A DNA stretch of 21,151 nucleotides from positions 1-21,151 of the IMG/VR virus record IMGVR_UViG_3300025879_001111. One strand, 5' to 3'. The notes below the pieces were generated by a model, which had not been told where the DNA came from, made no database searches, and worked only from the letters and a program-made list of their open reading frames with translations. This DNA is from a virus. Position 1 is the first letter of the stretch. Each line of letters begins with the position of its first letter. This document shows, piece by piece, positions 8,945 through 16,362 of this stretch. Position numbers and translations under genes: made by a program.

Positions 8945-10217
8945 TAAAGAAAGAGCATTAAAATCAAAATCGTTTTGTGCAGCACTTTGGACTTCATTAT
9001 ATCAAGATCCAAATGGAAGTGTATCGCCATGTTGTGTATGGGGTCAGGGAGATGGTAATTCACAATTTGGTAACGTAAATGATAGTTCATTATCAGAAAT
9101 ATACAGTTCTTCAAAAATATTAAACTTTAAAGAAAAAATGTTATCTGGTGAAACTTTAAAAGAGTGTGTGTATTGTAATAAATTACACGAATCGACTGGT
9201 GAATCTTCACGAGATTTTTATAATAATAATTTTTTTGATAAAATAAATTGGGAAACAGGTGATAGTAATTTCTTACATTGGGATTTAAGAATATCTAATC
9301 TTTGTAATTTTAAGTGTAGAATGTGTTACCATGATTTAAGTTCAGAATGGTTTGACGATGCAGTAAAACTTTCAGATAAAGTTCTACATTTGAATAAACC
9401 AACTCAACGAATAATTAAGATAAACGATAAATCTAAGTTTTGGAGTGAATTGGAAAATCACTATCAATATGCGGAATATATATATTTTGCAGGTGGAGAA
9501 CCATTTATAAATGAACATCATTATAAAATTTTACAAGATTTGGTTGATAGAAATTTGCACGAAAACGTGCGATTAACTGTAAACACCAACCTATCTATAA
9601 TCCAATGGAAGAAGAAAAGCGTATTAGATTATTACAAACATTTTAATCATATCGTATTTGGTTTTAGTATTGACGGTAGTTATAAGATTGGTGAATACAT
9701 TAGAAAGGGATTAGATTATAATCAATGGAAACATAATGTTAGAGAATTTGTAAATTTTATAAATGAACGAAATACGATGAATATTACTTATGTATTTCAA
9801 TTCGCATATGGTGTCACTAATATGCATAATATTTGTGATTTTATATTGGATTTACATAAAGATAATCTTCTACTTGATGATAAGTGTAAGTTTAATTTTC
9901 AACCAATCATGCACCCACAGGAACAATCTGTCAGAGCACTACCACCCACTATTTTTGAAAAAGTAAAAAAAGATTTTGAAAACCTATATATAACACTAGA
10001 ATCGTTTGGATATACTGAACATTTTATAGAACCACTTAAACATGAATTTGAAAATATAATTTCATTTGTAAATGATACTCCGTTTCATAATAGTTTTTTA
10101 AATATATTTTATAAAAACCAAATTGAATTAGATAAAATTAGAGGTGAGAATATATTTGATATTTTACCTGATTATAGAAAAATACCAATAACAAACAATG
10201 GAACAAACCTCATATAA
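8937..10217 (+). CDS. Radical SAM protein 6 with N-terminal twitch-type domain
   Basis: A 426-residue radical SAM enzyme. Core motif CNFKCRMC (Cys123, Cys127, Cys130) and AGGEP at 185-189. The N-terminal domain has SFCAALW (Cys14), NGSVSPCC (Cys32/33) and CVYC (Cys77, Cys80). I chose the ATG at 8937 over the in-frame ATG at 8898: it puts FCxxxW about 14 residues from the start, as in the paralogues, and gives an 8-base overlap with protein 5 instead of 47. It is closest to protein 7: both have the 'HYQYxExIYFAGGEP' block and 'GEYxRKG' in the next strand. The C-terminal signature is LDKIRGENIFDILPDY. It overlaps the next gene by 20 bases. Substrate unknown. Confidence 0.92.
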   Translation: MTDKERALKSKSFCAALWTSLYQDPNGSVSPCCVWGQGDGNSQFGNVNDSSLSEIYSSSKILNFKEKMLSGETLKECVYCNKLHESTGESSRDFYNNNFFDKINWETGDSNFLHWDLRISNLCNFKCRMCYHDLSSEWFDDAVKLSDKVLHLNKPTQRIIKINDKSKFWSELENHYQYAEYIYFAGGEPFINEHHYKILQDLVDRNLHENVRLTVNTNLSIIQWKKKSVLDYYKHFNHIVFGFSIDGSYKIGEYIRKGLDYNQWKHNVREFVNFINERNTMNITYVFQFAYGVTNMHNICDFILDLHKDNLLLDDKCKFNFQPIMHPQEQSVRALPPTIFEKVKKDFENLYITLESFGYTEHFIEPLKHEFENIISFVNDTPFHNSFLNIFYKNQIELDKIRGENIFDILPDYRKIPITNNGTNLI

Positions 10218-11526
10218 CATACAAAAATTAAAAGATTCTAAATCTTTTTGTATTGCACCATGGATGACATCTCACACTTGGCCAGATGGGAGAGTTTTAC
10301 CATGTTGTTTGTATAATACAGACCCTGCCGATTACGATAAATCAGACCCACTTATACCACCATTTGGAAATGTAAATGATTCTGAATTAAAAGATGTATG
10401 GAATTCAGATAAGTATAAAGAGATGAGAGTTCAGATGCTAGATGGTAAAAAACCCTCTGGTTGTTCTCGTTGTTATCATCTTGAAGATAATGGTGGATTA
10501 TCATATAGACAAAAATTTACAAAAGATTTTGAACATACATTTGAGTTGGTAAACAAAACTCAATCCGATGGACATCTTAATGATATGAAATTATATGCAT
10601 GGGATTTTAGAATATCAAATTTCTGTAATTTCAAATGTAGAAGTTGTGGAGTTGATTTATCATCATCTTGGCATTCTGACCAAATAGCATTATTTCCAGA
10701 AGAAGCAGATTTTAGAAAAAAAGGATTAATTAGTGTAACCGATAAATCATCCTTTATGGATATGATTGAACCACATTATCAATATGTAGAAGAAATTTAC
10801 TTCGCAGGTGGTGAACCATTGATGATGCCTGAACACTATGAAATACTTGATAAGTTAGTTGAACTCAATCGTACTGAAACTGCTATTCGATATTCAACTA
10901 ATTTTTCTAAATTAAGATTTGGCAAAAAGAACATATTGGATATTTGGAAAAATTTTAAAAACTTATCATTATATATAAGTGTGGATGGGGTTGGTAAAGT
11001 TGGTGAATATGTTAGAAAAGGATATAATCATGTGGAATTTATAAATAATGTTAAATTATTTAGAGAATCTAGTATTGAATATAAAGAACTTGGATATATG
11101 GTAACCTATGGTTCCTTAAATTATTTACATTTATTTGATTTGGTACTTGAATTTATTAGAGAGGGTATTTTAGATACAACTATTCATCCAAAGCAAATAA
11201 CAATAACTCTTGTACCAATAACACAACCATCATATTATAATTGTCAATTTTTACCCAATTGGGTTAAGGGGGAATTTAAAAAAAGATTGGATAACTTTAA
11301 ATCAGAATTACTCGAATTTGAATGTGATGAATTTTTCATAAAAGAAATAATGGAAAAATTAGAAAACGTGTATAAACGTAGTGTGGATGTTGATTTTAAT
11401 TTAGATGAAATGAAGCAATTAAAATCATTCACAGATAAATTAGATATGCTGCGTTCTGAGAATTTTAACACTACATTTGAAAGTTATTATGGTAATATTG
11501 ATAATCTGTTAATAAATGAAAAGTAA
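10198..11526 (+). CDS. Radical SAM protein 7 with N-terminal twitch-type domain
   Basis: A 442-residue radical SAM enzyme. Core motif CNFKCRSC (Cys143, Cys147, Cys150) with AGGEP at 203-207. The N-terminal domain shows FCIAPW (Cys18), DGRVLPCC (Cys36/37), the GNVNDSELKDVWNSDKY stretch typical of twitch-type domains in this family, and CSRC (Cys89, Cys92) followed by LEDNGGLSYR. It pairs with protein 6 by the HYQYVEEIYFAGGEP block and by SVDGVGKVGEYVRKG. The C-terminal signature is weaker (LDMLRSENFNTTFESYYGNI). It starts 20 bases inside protein 6 and overlaps protein 8 by 11. Substrate unknown. Confidence 0.92.
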   Translation: MEQTSYNIQKLKDSKSFCIAPWMTSHTWPDGRVLPCCLYNTDPADYDKSDPLIPPFGNVNDSELKDVWNSDKYKEMRVQMLDGKKPSGCSRCYHLEDNGGLSYRQKFTKDFEHTFELVNKTQSDGHLNDMKLYAWDFRISNFCNFKCRSCGVDLSSSWHSDQIALFPEEADFRKKGLISVTDKSSFMDMIEPHYQYVEEIYFAGGEPLMMPEHYEILDKLVELNRTETAIRYSTNFSKLRFGKKNILDIWKNFKNLSLYISVDGVGKVGEYVRKGYNHVEFINNVKLFRESSIEYKELGYMVTYGSLNYLHLFDLVLEFIREGILDTTIHPKQITITLVPITQPSYYNCQFLPNWVKGEFKKRLDNFKSELLEFECDEFFIKEIMEKLENVYKRSVDVDFNLDEMKQLKSFTDKLDMLRSENFNTTFESYYGNIDNLLINEK

Positions 11527-12625
11527 AACCGATTTAAAAGATTTTGTTTGTTGGTTTCCTTTTGGGTTTACTGAGATAACGCATGATAGACAAACATTAT
11601 GTTGTTCAGGTTGGTTAACGAAGGATATTGGTTCCAATAAAAATCTAAAAGAAAATTGGGATAGTGATACTGCTAATGAGATACGAGAATCTGTATTAGA
11701 CGGTTCATTTAAATATTGTAAAAAAGATACATGTCCATTTTTAAGTACTGTTATAAATAATGGATTGCCTGCAGGACCCATTTTACGTAAAAACGAAATA
11801 GGACTTAAGGGTGTTATTGATTTAGATGGATACAAAAAAAGACATCCAAAATTAGATGCAGATGAAACATTTGGATACCCAGATACCCCACGACAATTTA
11901 AAGTTGTATGGGATTCAACTTGTAATTTGGCATGTCCTTCTTGTAGACCAAACTTTATAACAAATACAGAAGGTAACACATTAAATACAGAAGAAATACT
12001 ACAAGATATAATTACTCACTATGGTAGAGGTGTAAAATCTATGACTATGAGTGGGTATGGTGATCCTTTTTACAGTACTGGTTTATTTAAATTTTTACAA
12101 TCATTTAAAAAAGAAGAATGGCCGAATCTGAATAATATACATTTACATACCAACGCTTTACTGTGGAATTCACGTAATTGGGATATTATAAAACACTCAC
12201 ATTCCTTTATTAATTCAGCTGAAATATCAATTGATGCAGCAACAAAAGAAACATATCAAGTTGTGCGTAGAGGTGGTAAGTGGGATTTACTATTAAAAAA
12301 TTTACAATTTATTAGTACACTTGATTTACGAGAAATTACTTTTTCATATGTTGTTCAAAAGGAGAATTACAAAGAAATGATTGATTTTTATAAATTAATA
12401 AAGGAAATATTTAAAGATAGTAGTATTAATATTTTATTTTATTATTATAAAATTTTAGATTGGGGTGTTATGGATTCCGTTCAATATGAAGAAGCGGCAG
12501 TTTGGAAAGATACACATCCATTATATAATGATTTTCAAAAAGAGGTGAAAGAATTTATCAAAATACATGATGATTCGGTATCACACAGTTTATGGGATTA
12601 TGAGGGGAACGACGACATATTATAA
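11516..12625 (+). CDS. Radical SAM protein 8, divergent and shortest member, with N-terminal twitch-type domain
   Basis: A 369-residue radical SAM enzyme. Core motif CNLACPSC (Cys136, Cys140, Cys143). The N-terminal domain keeps VCWFPF (Cys12) and LCC (Cys29/30), but the last pair is spaced CKKDTC (Cys68, Cys73), not CxxC. The AdoMet-contact GGEP is replaced by SGYGDP (179-184), a variant I recall from other radical SAM proteins. SIDAATKETYQVVRRGGKWDLLLKN (about 238-262) matches the typical strand of SPASM/twitch enzymes. The C-terminal D-x2-R signature of the other seven is absent. Despite these changes the core cysteines and overall order are intact, so it is probably active. It may act on a different substrate or come from a separate lineage. 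It overlaps the genes on both sides. Confidence 0.9.
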   Translation: MKSKTDLKDFVCWFPFGFTEITHDRQTLCCSGWLTKDIGSNKNLKENWDSDTANEIRESVLDGSFKYCKKDTCPFLSTVINNGLPAGPILRKNEIGLKGVIDLDGYKKRHPKLDADETFGYPDTPRQFKVVWDSTCNLACPSCRPNFITNTEGNTLNTEEILQDIITHYGRGVKSMTMSGYGDPFYSTGLFKFLQSFKKEEWPNLNNIHLHTNALLWNSRNWDIIKHSHSFINSAEISIDAATKETYQVVRRGGKWDLLLKNLQFISTLDLREITFSYVVQKENYKEMIDFYKLIKEIFKDSSINILFYYYKILDWGVMDSVQYEEAAVWKDTHPLYNDFQKEVKEFIKIHDDSVSHSLWDYEGNDDIL

Positions 12626-13124
12626 AAAAAGGGCATTAGATGATTACCACTTATACTCAAGTGAAGTATTACCTGCTGTAAAGATTATTGAAAAACCAAT
12701 ATATTACGAGGGGGGTTCTACTATTAGTTATTTATATGATTCTGAAAATCTCGATAGAATTATTCCTGCTAACGAACGAAATGACGGTATTATTTTTAAA
12801 AAAGATTTACAAATAAGTGTGGTGGGTGGAACCAAAGATGGTATCTACCACGATAATTTTTATAATCTTATATCTTGTATAAGCGGCCGAATTTATTTAT
12901 CAGTCATAAACACACTAAACCCAAATCCTAATGTAGATAATTTTGATGATTTCATACTTACATCAGAGAATGGCATACAAGTTTTAGTTCCTCCATTCTA
13001 TGGATTTTCTTTTTATTCGTTTACCGATTCTATAATTATAGATAAGATGGCTTACAAATCATACGACACCGTAAAACAACAGAAACTAAATATAGATACT
13101 CATAATATTAACTGGCCAATATGA
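12567..13124 (+). CDS. RmlC-like (dTDP-4-dehydrorhamnose 3,5-epimerase-type) cupin, possibly atypical
   Basis: A protein of up to 185 residues resembling RmlC, the cupin that epimerises C3 and C5 of dTDP-4-keto sugars. Supporting features are the 'GTKDGIYHDN' turn (88-97, placed like KGxLRGLHYQ), SCISGRIYLSVIN (103-115, like VxGxVxDVxVD), VPPFYGFSFYS (141-151, like IPxGFAHGFxxLS) and the closing INWPI (181-185, like IDWP). His95 may be the family's catalytic base, but the second conserved histidine (AHGF) is missing and the Arg before GLH is not seen. It may bind a nucleotide sugar without normal epimerase activity. The start is uncertain: ATG 12567 overlaps protein 8 by 59 bases, while the in-frame ATG at 12600 overlaps by 26, nearer to the rest of the operon. 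With the GT7-like enzyme it hints at sugar metabolism. Confidence 0.68.
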   Translation: MMIRYHTVYGIMRGTTTYYKKRALDDYHLYSSEVLPAVKIIEKPIYYEGGSTISYLYDSENLDRIIPANERNDGIIFKKDLQISVVGGTKDGIYHDNFYNLISCISGRIYLSVINTLNPNPNVDNFDDFILTSENGIQVLVPPFYGFSFYSFTDSIIIDKMAYKSYDTVKQQKLNIDTHNINWPI

Positions 13125-13252
13125 AAAAAATTATAAATTTTATATTTTCTCCAATTATTCGTTGGAAAAATAAGAAAAAACAAGAAAAAATCTACAAGAA
13201 AAGATTAGAAGAACTTCGTAAAAGAGACCCGTTCATTTATAAAAATCACTAA
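13121..13252 (+). CDS. Small basic protein of unknown function (43 aa)
   Basis: A 43-residue reading frame that starts as ATGA on the stop of the cupin gene and ends at TAA 13250-13252. It begins with a short hydrophobic stretch (MKKIINFIFSPIIRW) and continues as a highly charged Lys/Arg/Glu helix ending RKRDPFIYKNH. The coupling to the upstream gene and the rapid end of the operon after it support its being real. It could be a small membrane-anchored or peripheral protein. It has no cysteine and no repeats, so it does not look like a modified-peptide precursor, though it is the only small open frame next to the radical SAM array. I do not recognise a family with confidence. Confidence 0.6.
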   Translation: MKKIINFIFSPIIRWKNKKKQEKIYKKRLEELRKRDPFIYKNH

Positions 13253-13270
13253 ACTTTCTAGTGTTTATAT
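13247..13270 (+). terminator. Weak hairpin at the end of the radical SAM operon, possible terminator
   Basis: CACTA (13247-13251) can pair with TAGTG (13259-13263) around a 7-base loop, followed by TTTATATTT. The stem is only five base pairs and includes the stop codon of the 43-residue gene. It sits where the operon ends, but it is too short to be convincing. Confidence 0.22.
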
Positions 13271-13297
13271 TTATATACTGATAAGGTATATACTAAT
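13264..13297 (+). promoter_or_regulatory. Candidate late promoter/control element 1 (TATTTATA type)
   Basis: The first real gap after region A has TATTTATA at 13268-13275 inside a run of T and A, then AAGGTATA and CTAATATG reaching the start codon at 13298. The same parts, in the same order, occur before the gene at 16363. TATTTATA ends 22 bases before the start, the same distance as in the element before 19319. The reverse complement of TATTTATA is the T4 late-promoter box TATAAATA, so the orientation does not fit a classical T4 late promoter reading right. A phage-specific promoter or a conserved leader is possible. Confidence 0.5.
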
Positions 13298-16200
13298 ATG
13301 AGTGAACTTTCAAAATATCTCGTAGAACAAATTCTACTCGAGGATGATAATCCTATTAAAAAGACCGTAGTAGTGTATGTGGGTAGGTTTCAACCTTTCC
13401 ACAAAGGACACTATGCAACTTACCAACATCTTGTAAAGAAATTCGGTAAGGATAATGTATTTATAGGAACCTCTAATAAAGTTCAAAAACCTAAATCACC
13501 CTTTAACTTCAAAGAAAAGGTACAGATAATGACAACGATGTTTGGAATTCCAAGTTCCAAGATACATCAAGTTAAAAATCCATACCAGCCTACTGAAATT
13601 CTTAAAAAGTTTGATGAAGAATCAACTGCCTTCATAACCGTTGTTGGTGAAAAGGATAAATCTCGTTTAGGTGGTAAATACTTTACTCCATATAAAGGAG
13701 ACCCGACTGAAGGATATAGAGATAGGGGATATGTTTACGCAGCTCCTTCTCAATCAAACCCAATAAGTGGCACTGATGTTCGTAACGGATTATCATTAGG
13801 TTCAGACGAACAAAAACAATCATTCTTTACAGATAGAGCATATCCAAAATATAATAAAACTATATTCAACTTAATCACTTCTAAATTAAACGAAGGAATT
13901 TTTATTTCCAAAGAACGAATTGAAGAATGGTTAGTTAATGAAGCATCTAATGTTGTTGGTAACGCTGGTAATGATGTAGATGATGGACCTAATAACTTCT
14001 TTCCAAATTATGATGTATTCTCTAAGGTAAATATCAATAGAGCTGCAAAGATTGGATACGAGGTAGTTAATATGATTACTACTAAAGAGTTGGAAGATTA
14101 TTACGAACATCCAACTTATCCAAACGGACCAACTGGAACAGTAACTTACTTTCCCGCAGGTGTACTTGGTGCAAAAACTCCAAACAACCAAATTGATATT
14201 TACTCAAGTGGTGCATATACTAAATGGTACAAACATGCAACTCGTAAAGCATCTTTGGTAGGATATTCATTAGTATCTGACCCAAATATGAAATCTGATA
14301 AGAAACAATCAGGTGATGATGCACGTGGTGATTTAAAATCACAATCAGAATACGAGAATTCAGTAAACGAAGCAATAACCTTACCAGTAGAGATTGGTGA
14401 TACTTTATTAATGGGTAAATTTAAGAACAAAAAAGTTGTTGTTAAATCTATTGGTAAAGATGAACATGGTATGCCAACCATCAATGGTAAAAAAGTAGTT
14501 ACATTTAGATATGTAAACGAATCTTTTATTGTTGAACTTGCTGGAACTGCAGTAAAATGTGAAAAATGTAATCATTCATGGGAGATAGAATCCGATGATG
14601 ATGAAAAATACTTATGTCATTCATGTGGTTGGGATTCTCAACAACAAGAATATGATTTTGATGCATTTGATTCGTGGAGAGAGAAAATGGGATTGGATGA
14701 ATCAATGGATGAAAGAAGTAAAGGTAAATTAAGACCTGCAGATTTACTTCGAAGAAAAGCTGCAATGGCTGGTAAACGAGCTCAAATTGCAAGAAGAAGA
14801 AAAAGAACAATGATGAGAAGAAAATCCATAGATAAACTTAAAAAGATTGCTTACAAAAAAGCATACTTAGAAGTTTACAAAGAATTTATGGAAGAATTGT
14901 TTCCAGGTAAATCAAAATCTGACTTAACTATCCAACAAGCAAAAGTAGTTCATCGAAATGTTCTTAGAAAAAAGAAAAGAGTTTTAAAACGAGCAAGATT
15001 TAAGTTCTTACCACAATTAAGAGATACAGAATCACAAAAATTTAGTGGACAAACCAATGAACAACTAATCAAAGAAAACATAAACGAAACTAAATTACTT
15101 CAAGAAGGTGGTGCATATGGACACATGAATCACCCATTTGATACTGAAATCAATTTAACATTCGGACAACTTAAAGATATCGTAAATCGTGCATTAGAAG
15201 GAAACTTAGAATTTACACGAGAAAAAACTGATGGTCAAGCATTGGCAGTATCATGGGTTAATGGTAGATTAGTTGCTGCAAGAAACAAAGGACATCTTAA
15301 AAATCGTGGTGAAAATGCATTAGATATAAATGGTGTTGCTGATAAGTTCAAAGGTAGAGGTGAATTAGAAAAAGCATACAACTTTGCAATGAAGGATATG
15401 TCTGATTCAATAAAATCCTTATCAGAAAAACAAAGAGAGAAGATTTTCAAAGGTGGTGCATGTTTTATGAACCTTGAAGTAATCTATCCTACCTCAGTTA
15501 ACGTAATTCCTTACGGTCAACCTCTATTAGTATTCCACGGAACAATGGAATACGATGAAAGTGGTGTTGCAATTGGTGAAAATGCTGATGCTGGAAGAAT
15601 TTTGGCAGGTATGATTAAACAAATCAACAAAGATGTACAAGATAATTACACAATTCAAGGTCCTCCTGTAATTTCTTTACCAAAATCACAACAATTATCC
15701 TCTAAAAAAGGAAAATATACATCTCAAATCTCAAAACTACAAAAAGAATTCGGTTTAAAGGATACTGATGGGGTTGCTGAGTATCATCAAGCATGGTGGA
15801 TGCAATGGATTAGTAAAAATTCACCATCTACACTCGATAATAAAACTCTAATGGGGTTAGTTAAGAGATGGGCATTCTATGATAAAGGATTTAGAATCGA
15901 TAATAAGAACATTTCAGATGAAAAAACTCTAACTTGGGCTAAGAAAATCGATTCACAAGACCAAAAGAACATTGCTAAGAACAATATGATGAAATTTGAG
16001 AATATTTTCTTAGGAGTTGGTGCAGATGTGTTAGAATTTACATCATCAGTACTAACTGTAAACCCAGATGAAGCAGTTCGTTCTATAAAAAAGAGAATTG
16101 ATAAAACAATTAAGGATGTTCAGAAATCAGGTGACCCTAAAAAGATTGAAAAATTGAAATTAGAGTTAAAACGATTACAATCTATTGGTGGTCCTTCTAA

Positions 16201-16303
16201 AATTGTACCAAACGAGGGAATTGTTTTTCAATATAAAGGAAACACTTTCAAATTAACTGGTGCATTTGCTTCCGTAAACCAACTATTGGGTATTTTCTTC
16301 TAA
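13298..16303 (+). CDS. Large multidomain protein: HxGH nucleotidyltransferase, zinc ribbon, basic helical region, ligase-like C-terminal domain
   Basis: A 1001-residue fusion. Residues 22-200 form a cytidylyltransferase/NMN-adenylyltransferase-like domain: GRFQPFHKGH (29-38, the HxGH nucleotide-binding motif) and ISGTDVR (156-162, the 'ISxTxVR' motif). Residues 212-350 form an unrecognised domain containing AAKIGYEVVNMI. A zinc ribbon follows (Cys421, Cys424, Cys440, Cys443). Residues 471-595 are extremely Arg/Lys-rich and helical. The C-terminal domain resembles covalent nucleotidyltransferases (DNA/RNA ligases): KTDG (643-646) as motif I, EGIVFQ (973-978) as motif IV and FKLTGAF (984-990) as motif V, with MNLEVIYP as a possible motif III. 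No OB-fold follows, since the protein ends 11 residues after motif V. Its place between candidate promoters and packaging genes suggests a late product, perhaps virion-associated or a nucleic-acid repair/modification enzyme. The exact reaction is not known. Confidence 0.8.
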   Translation: MSELSKYLVEQILLEDDNPIKKTVVVYVGRFQPFHKGHYATYQHLVKKFGKDNVFIGTSNKVQKPKSPFNFKEKVQIMTTMFGIPSSKIHQVKNPYQPTEILKKFDEESTAFITVVGEKDKSRLGGKYFTPYKGDPTEGYRDRGYVYAAPSQSNPISGTDVRNGLSLGSDEQKQSFFTDRAYPKYNKTIFNLITSKLNEGIFISKERIEEWLVNEASNVVGNAGNDVDDGPNNFFPNYDVFSKVNINRAAKIGYEVVNMITTKELEDYYEHPTYPNGPTGTVTYFPAGVLGAKTPNNQIDIYSSGAYTKWYKHATRKASLVGYSLVSDPNMKSDKKQSGDDARGDLKSQSEYENSVNEAITLPVEIGDTLLMGKFKNKKVVVKSIGKDEHGMPTINGKKVVTFRYVNESFIVELAGTAVKCEKCNHSWEIESDDDEKYLCHSCGWDSQQQEYDFDAFDSWREKMGLDESMDERSKGKLRPADLLRRKAAMAGKRAQIARRRKRTMMRRKSIDKLKKIAYKKAYLEVYKEFMEELFPGKSKSDLTIQQAKVVHRNVLRKKKRVLKRARFKFLPQLRDTESQKFSGQTNEQLIKENINETKLLQEGGAYGHMNHPFDTEINLTFGQLKDIVNRALEGNLEFTREKTDGQALAVSWVNGRLVAARNKGHLKNRGENALDINGVADKFKGRGELEKAYNFAMKDMSDSIKSLSEKQREKIFKGGACFMNLEVIYPTSVNVIPYGQPLLVFHGTMEYDESGVAIGENADAGRILAGMIKQINKDVQDNYTIQGPPVISLPKSQQLSSKKGKYTSQISKLQKEFGLKDTDGVAEYHQAWWMQWISKNSPSTLDNKTLMGLVKRWAFYDKGFRIDNKNISDEKTLTWAKKIDSQDQKNIAKNNMMKFENIFLGVGADVLEFTSSVLTVNPDEAVRSIKKRIDKTIKDVQKSGDPKKIEKLKLELKRLQSIGGPSKIVPNEGIVFQYKGNTFKLTGAFASVNQLLGIFF

Positions 16304-16320
16304 ATTTTCGGTTTCTTCAT

Positions 16321-16362
16321 TTTTATATATTTATATATCAAGGTATAACCTAATATGTAACA
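16321..16362 (+). promoter_or_regulatory. Candidate late promoter/control element 2, with a start-stop ATG-TAA
   Basis: TATTTATA lies at 16328-16335, followed by CAAGGTATAACCTAATATG, nearly identical to the run before the gene at 13298. Here the ATG that corresponds to the other gene's start (16355-16357) is followed at once by TAA, and the true start is at 16363. The matching order of parts argues for a shared control element. Promoter or leader function is inferred, not shown. Confidence 0.5.

Noticed and set aside
11509-11979. 156-residue minus-strand open frame
   Set aside because: It is antisense to the cysteine-motif region of radical SAM protein 8, and every supported gene in the window is on the + strand. 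The other minus-strand frames were rejected on the same grounds.
1532-12625. Recent tandem duplication or assembly repeat
   Set aside because: Outside the motifs the eight genes differ strongly in sequence, length and insertions, and I saw no long direct DNA repeats between them.
1532-13252. RiPP-type precursor peptide for the radical SAM enzymes
   Set aside because: No short frame with a leader and a Cys-, Gly- or repeat-rich core is visible between the genes; the 43-residue basic protein is a poor candidate.
13268-13275. T4-type late promoter TATAAATA on the minus strand (also at 16328 and 19289)
   Set aside because: The match is exact, but no gene runs leftward from any of these sites. 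I describe them as + strand elements of unknown mechanism instead of minus-strand promoters.
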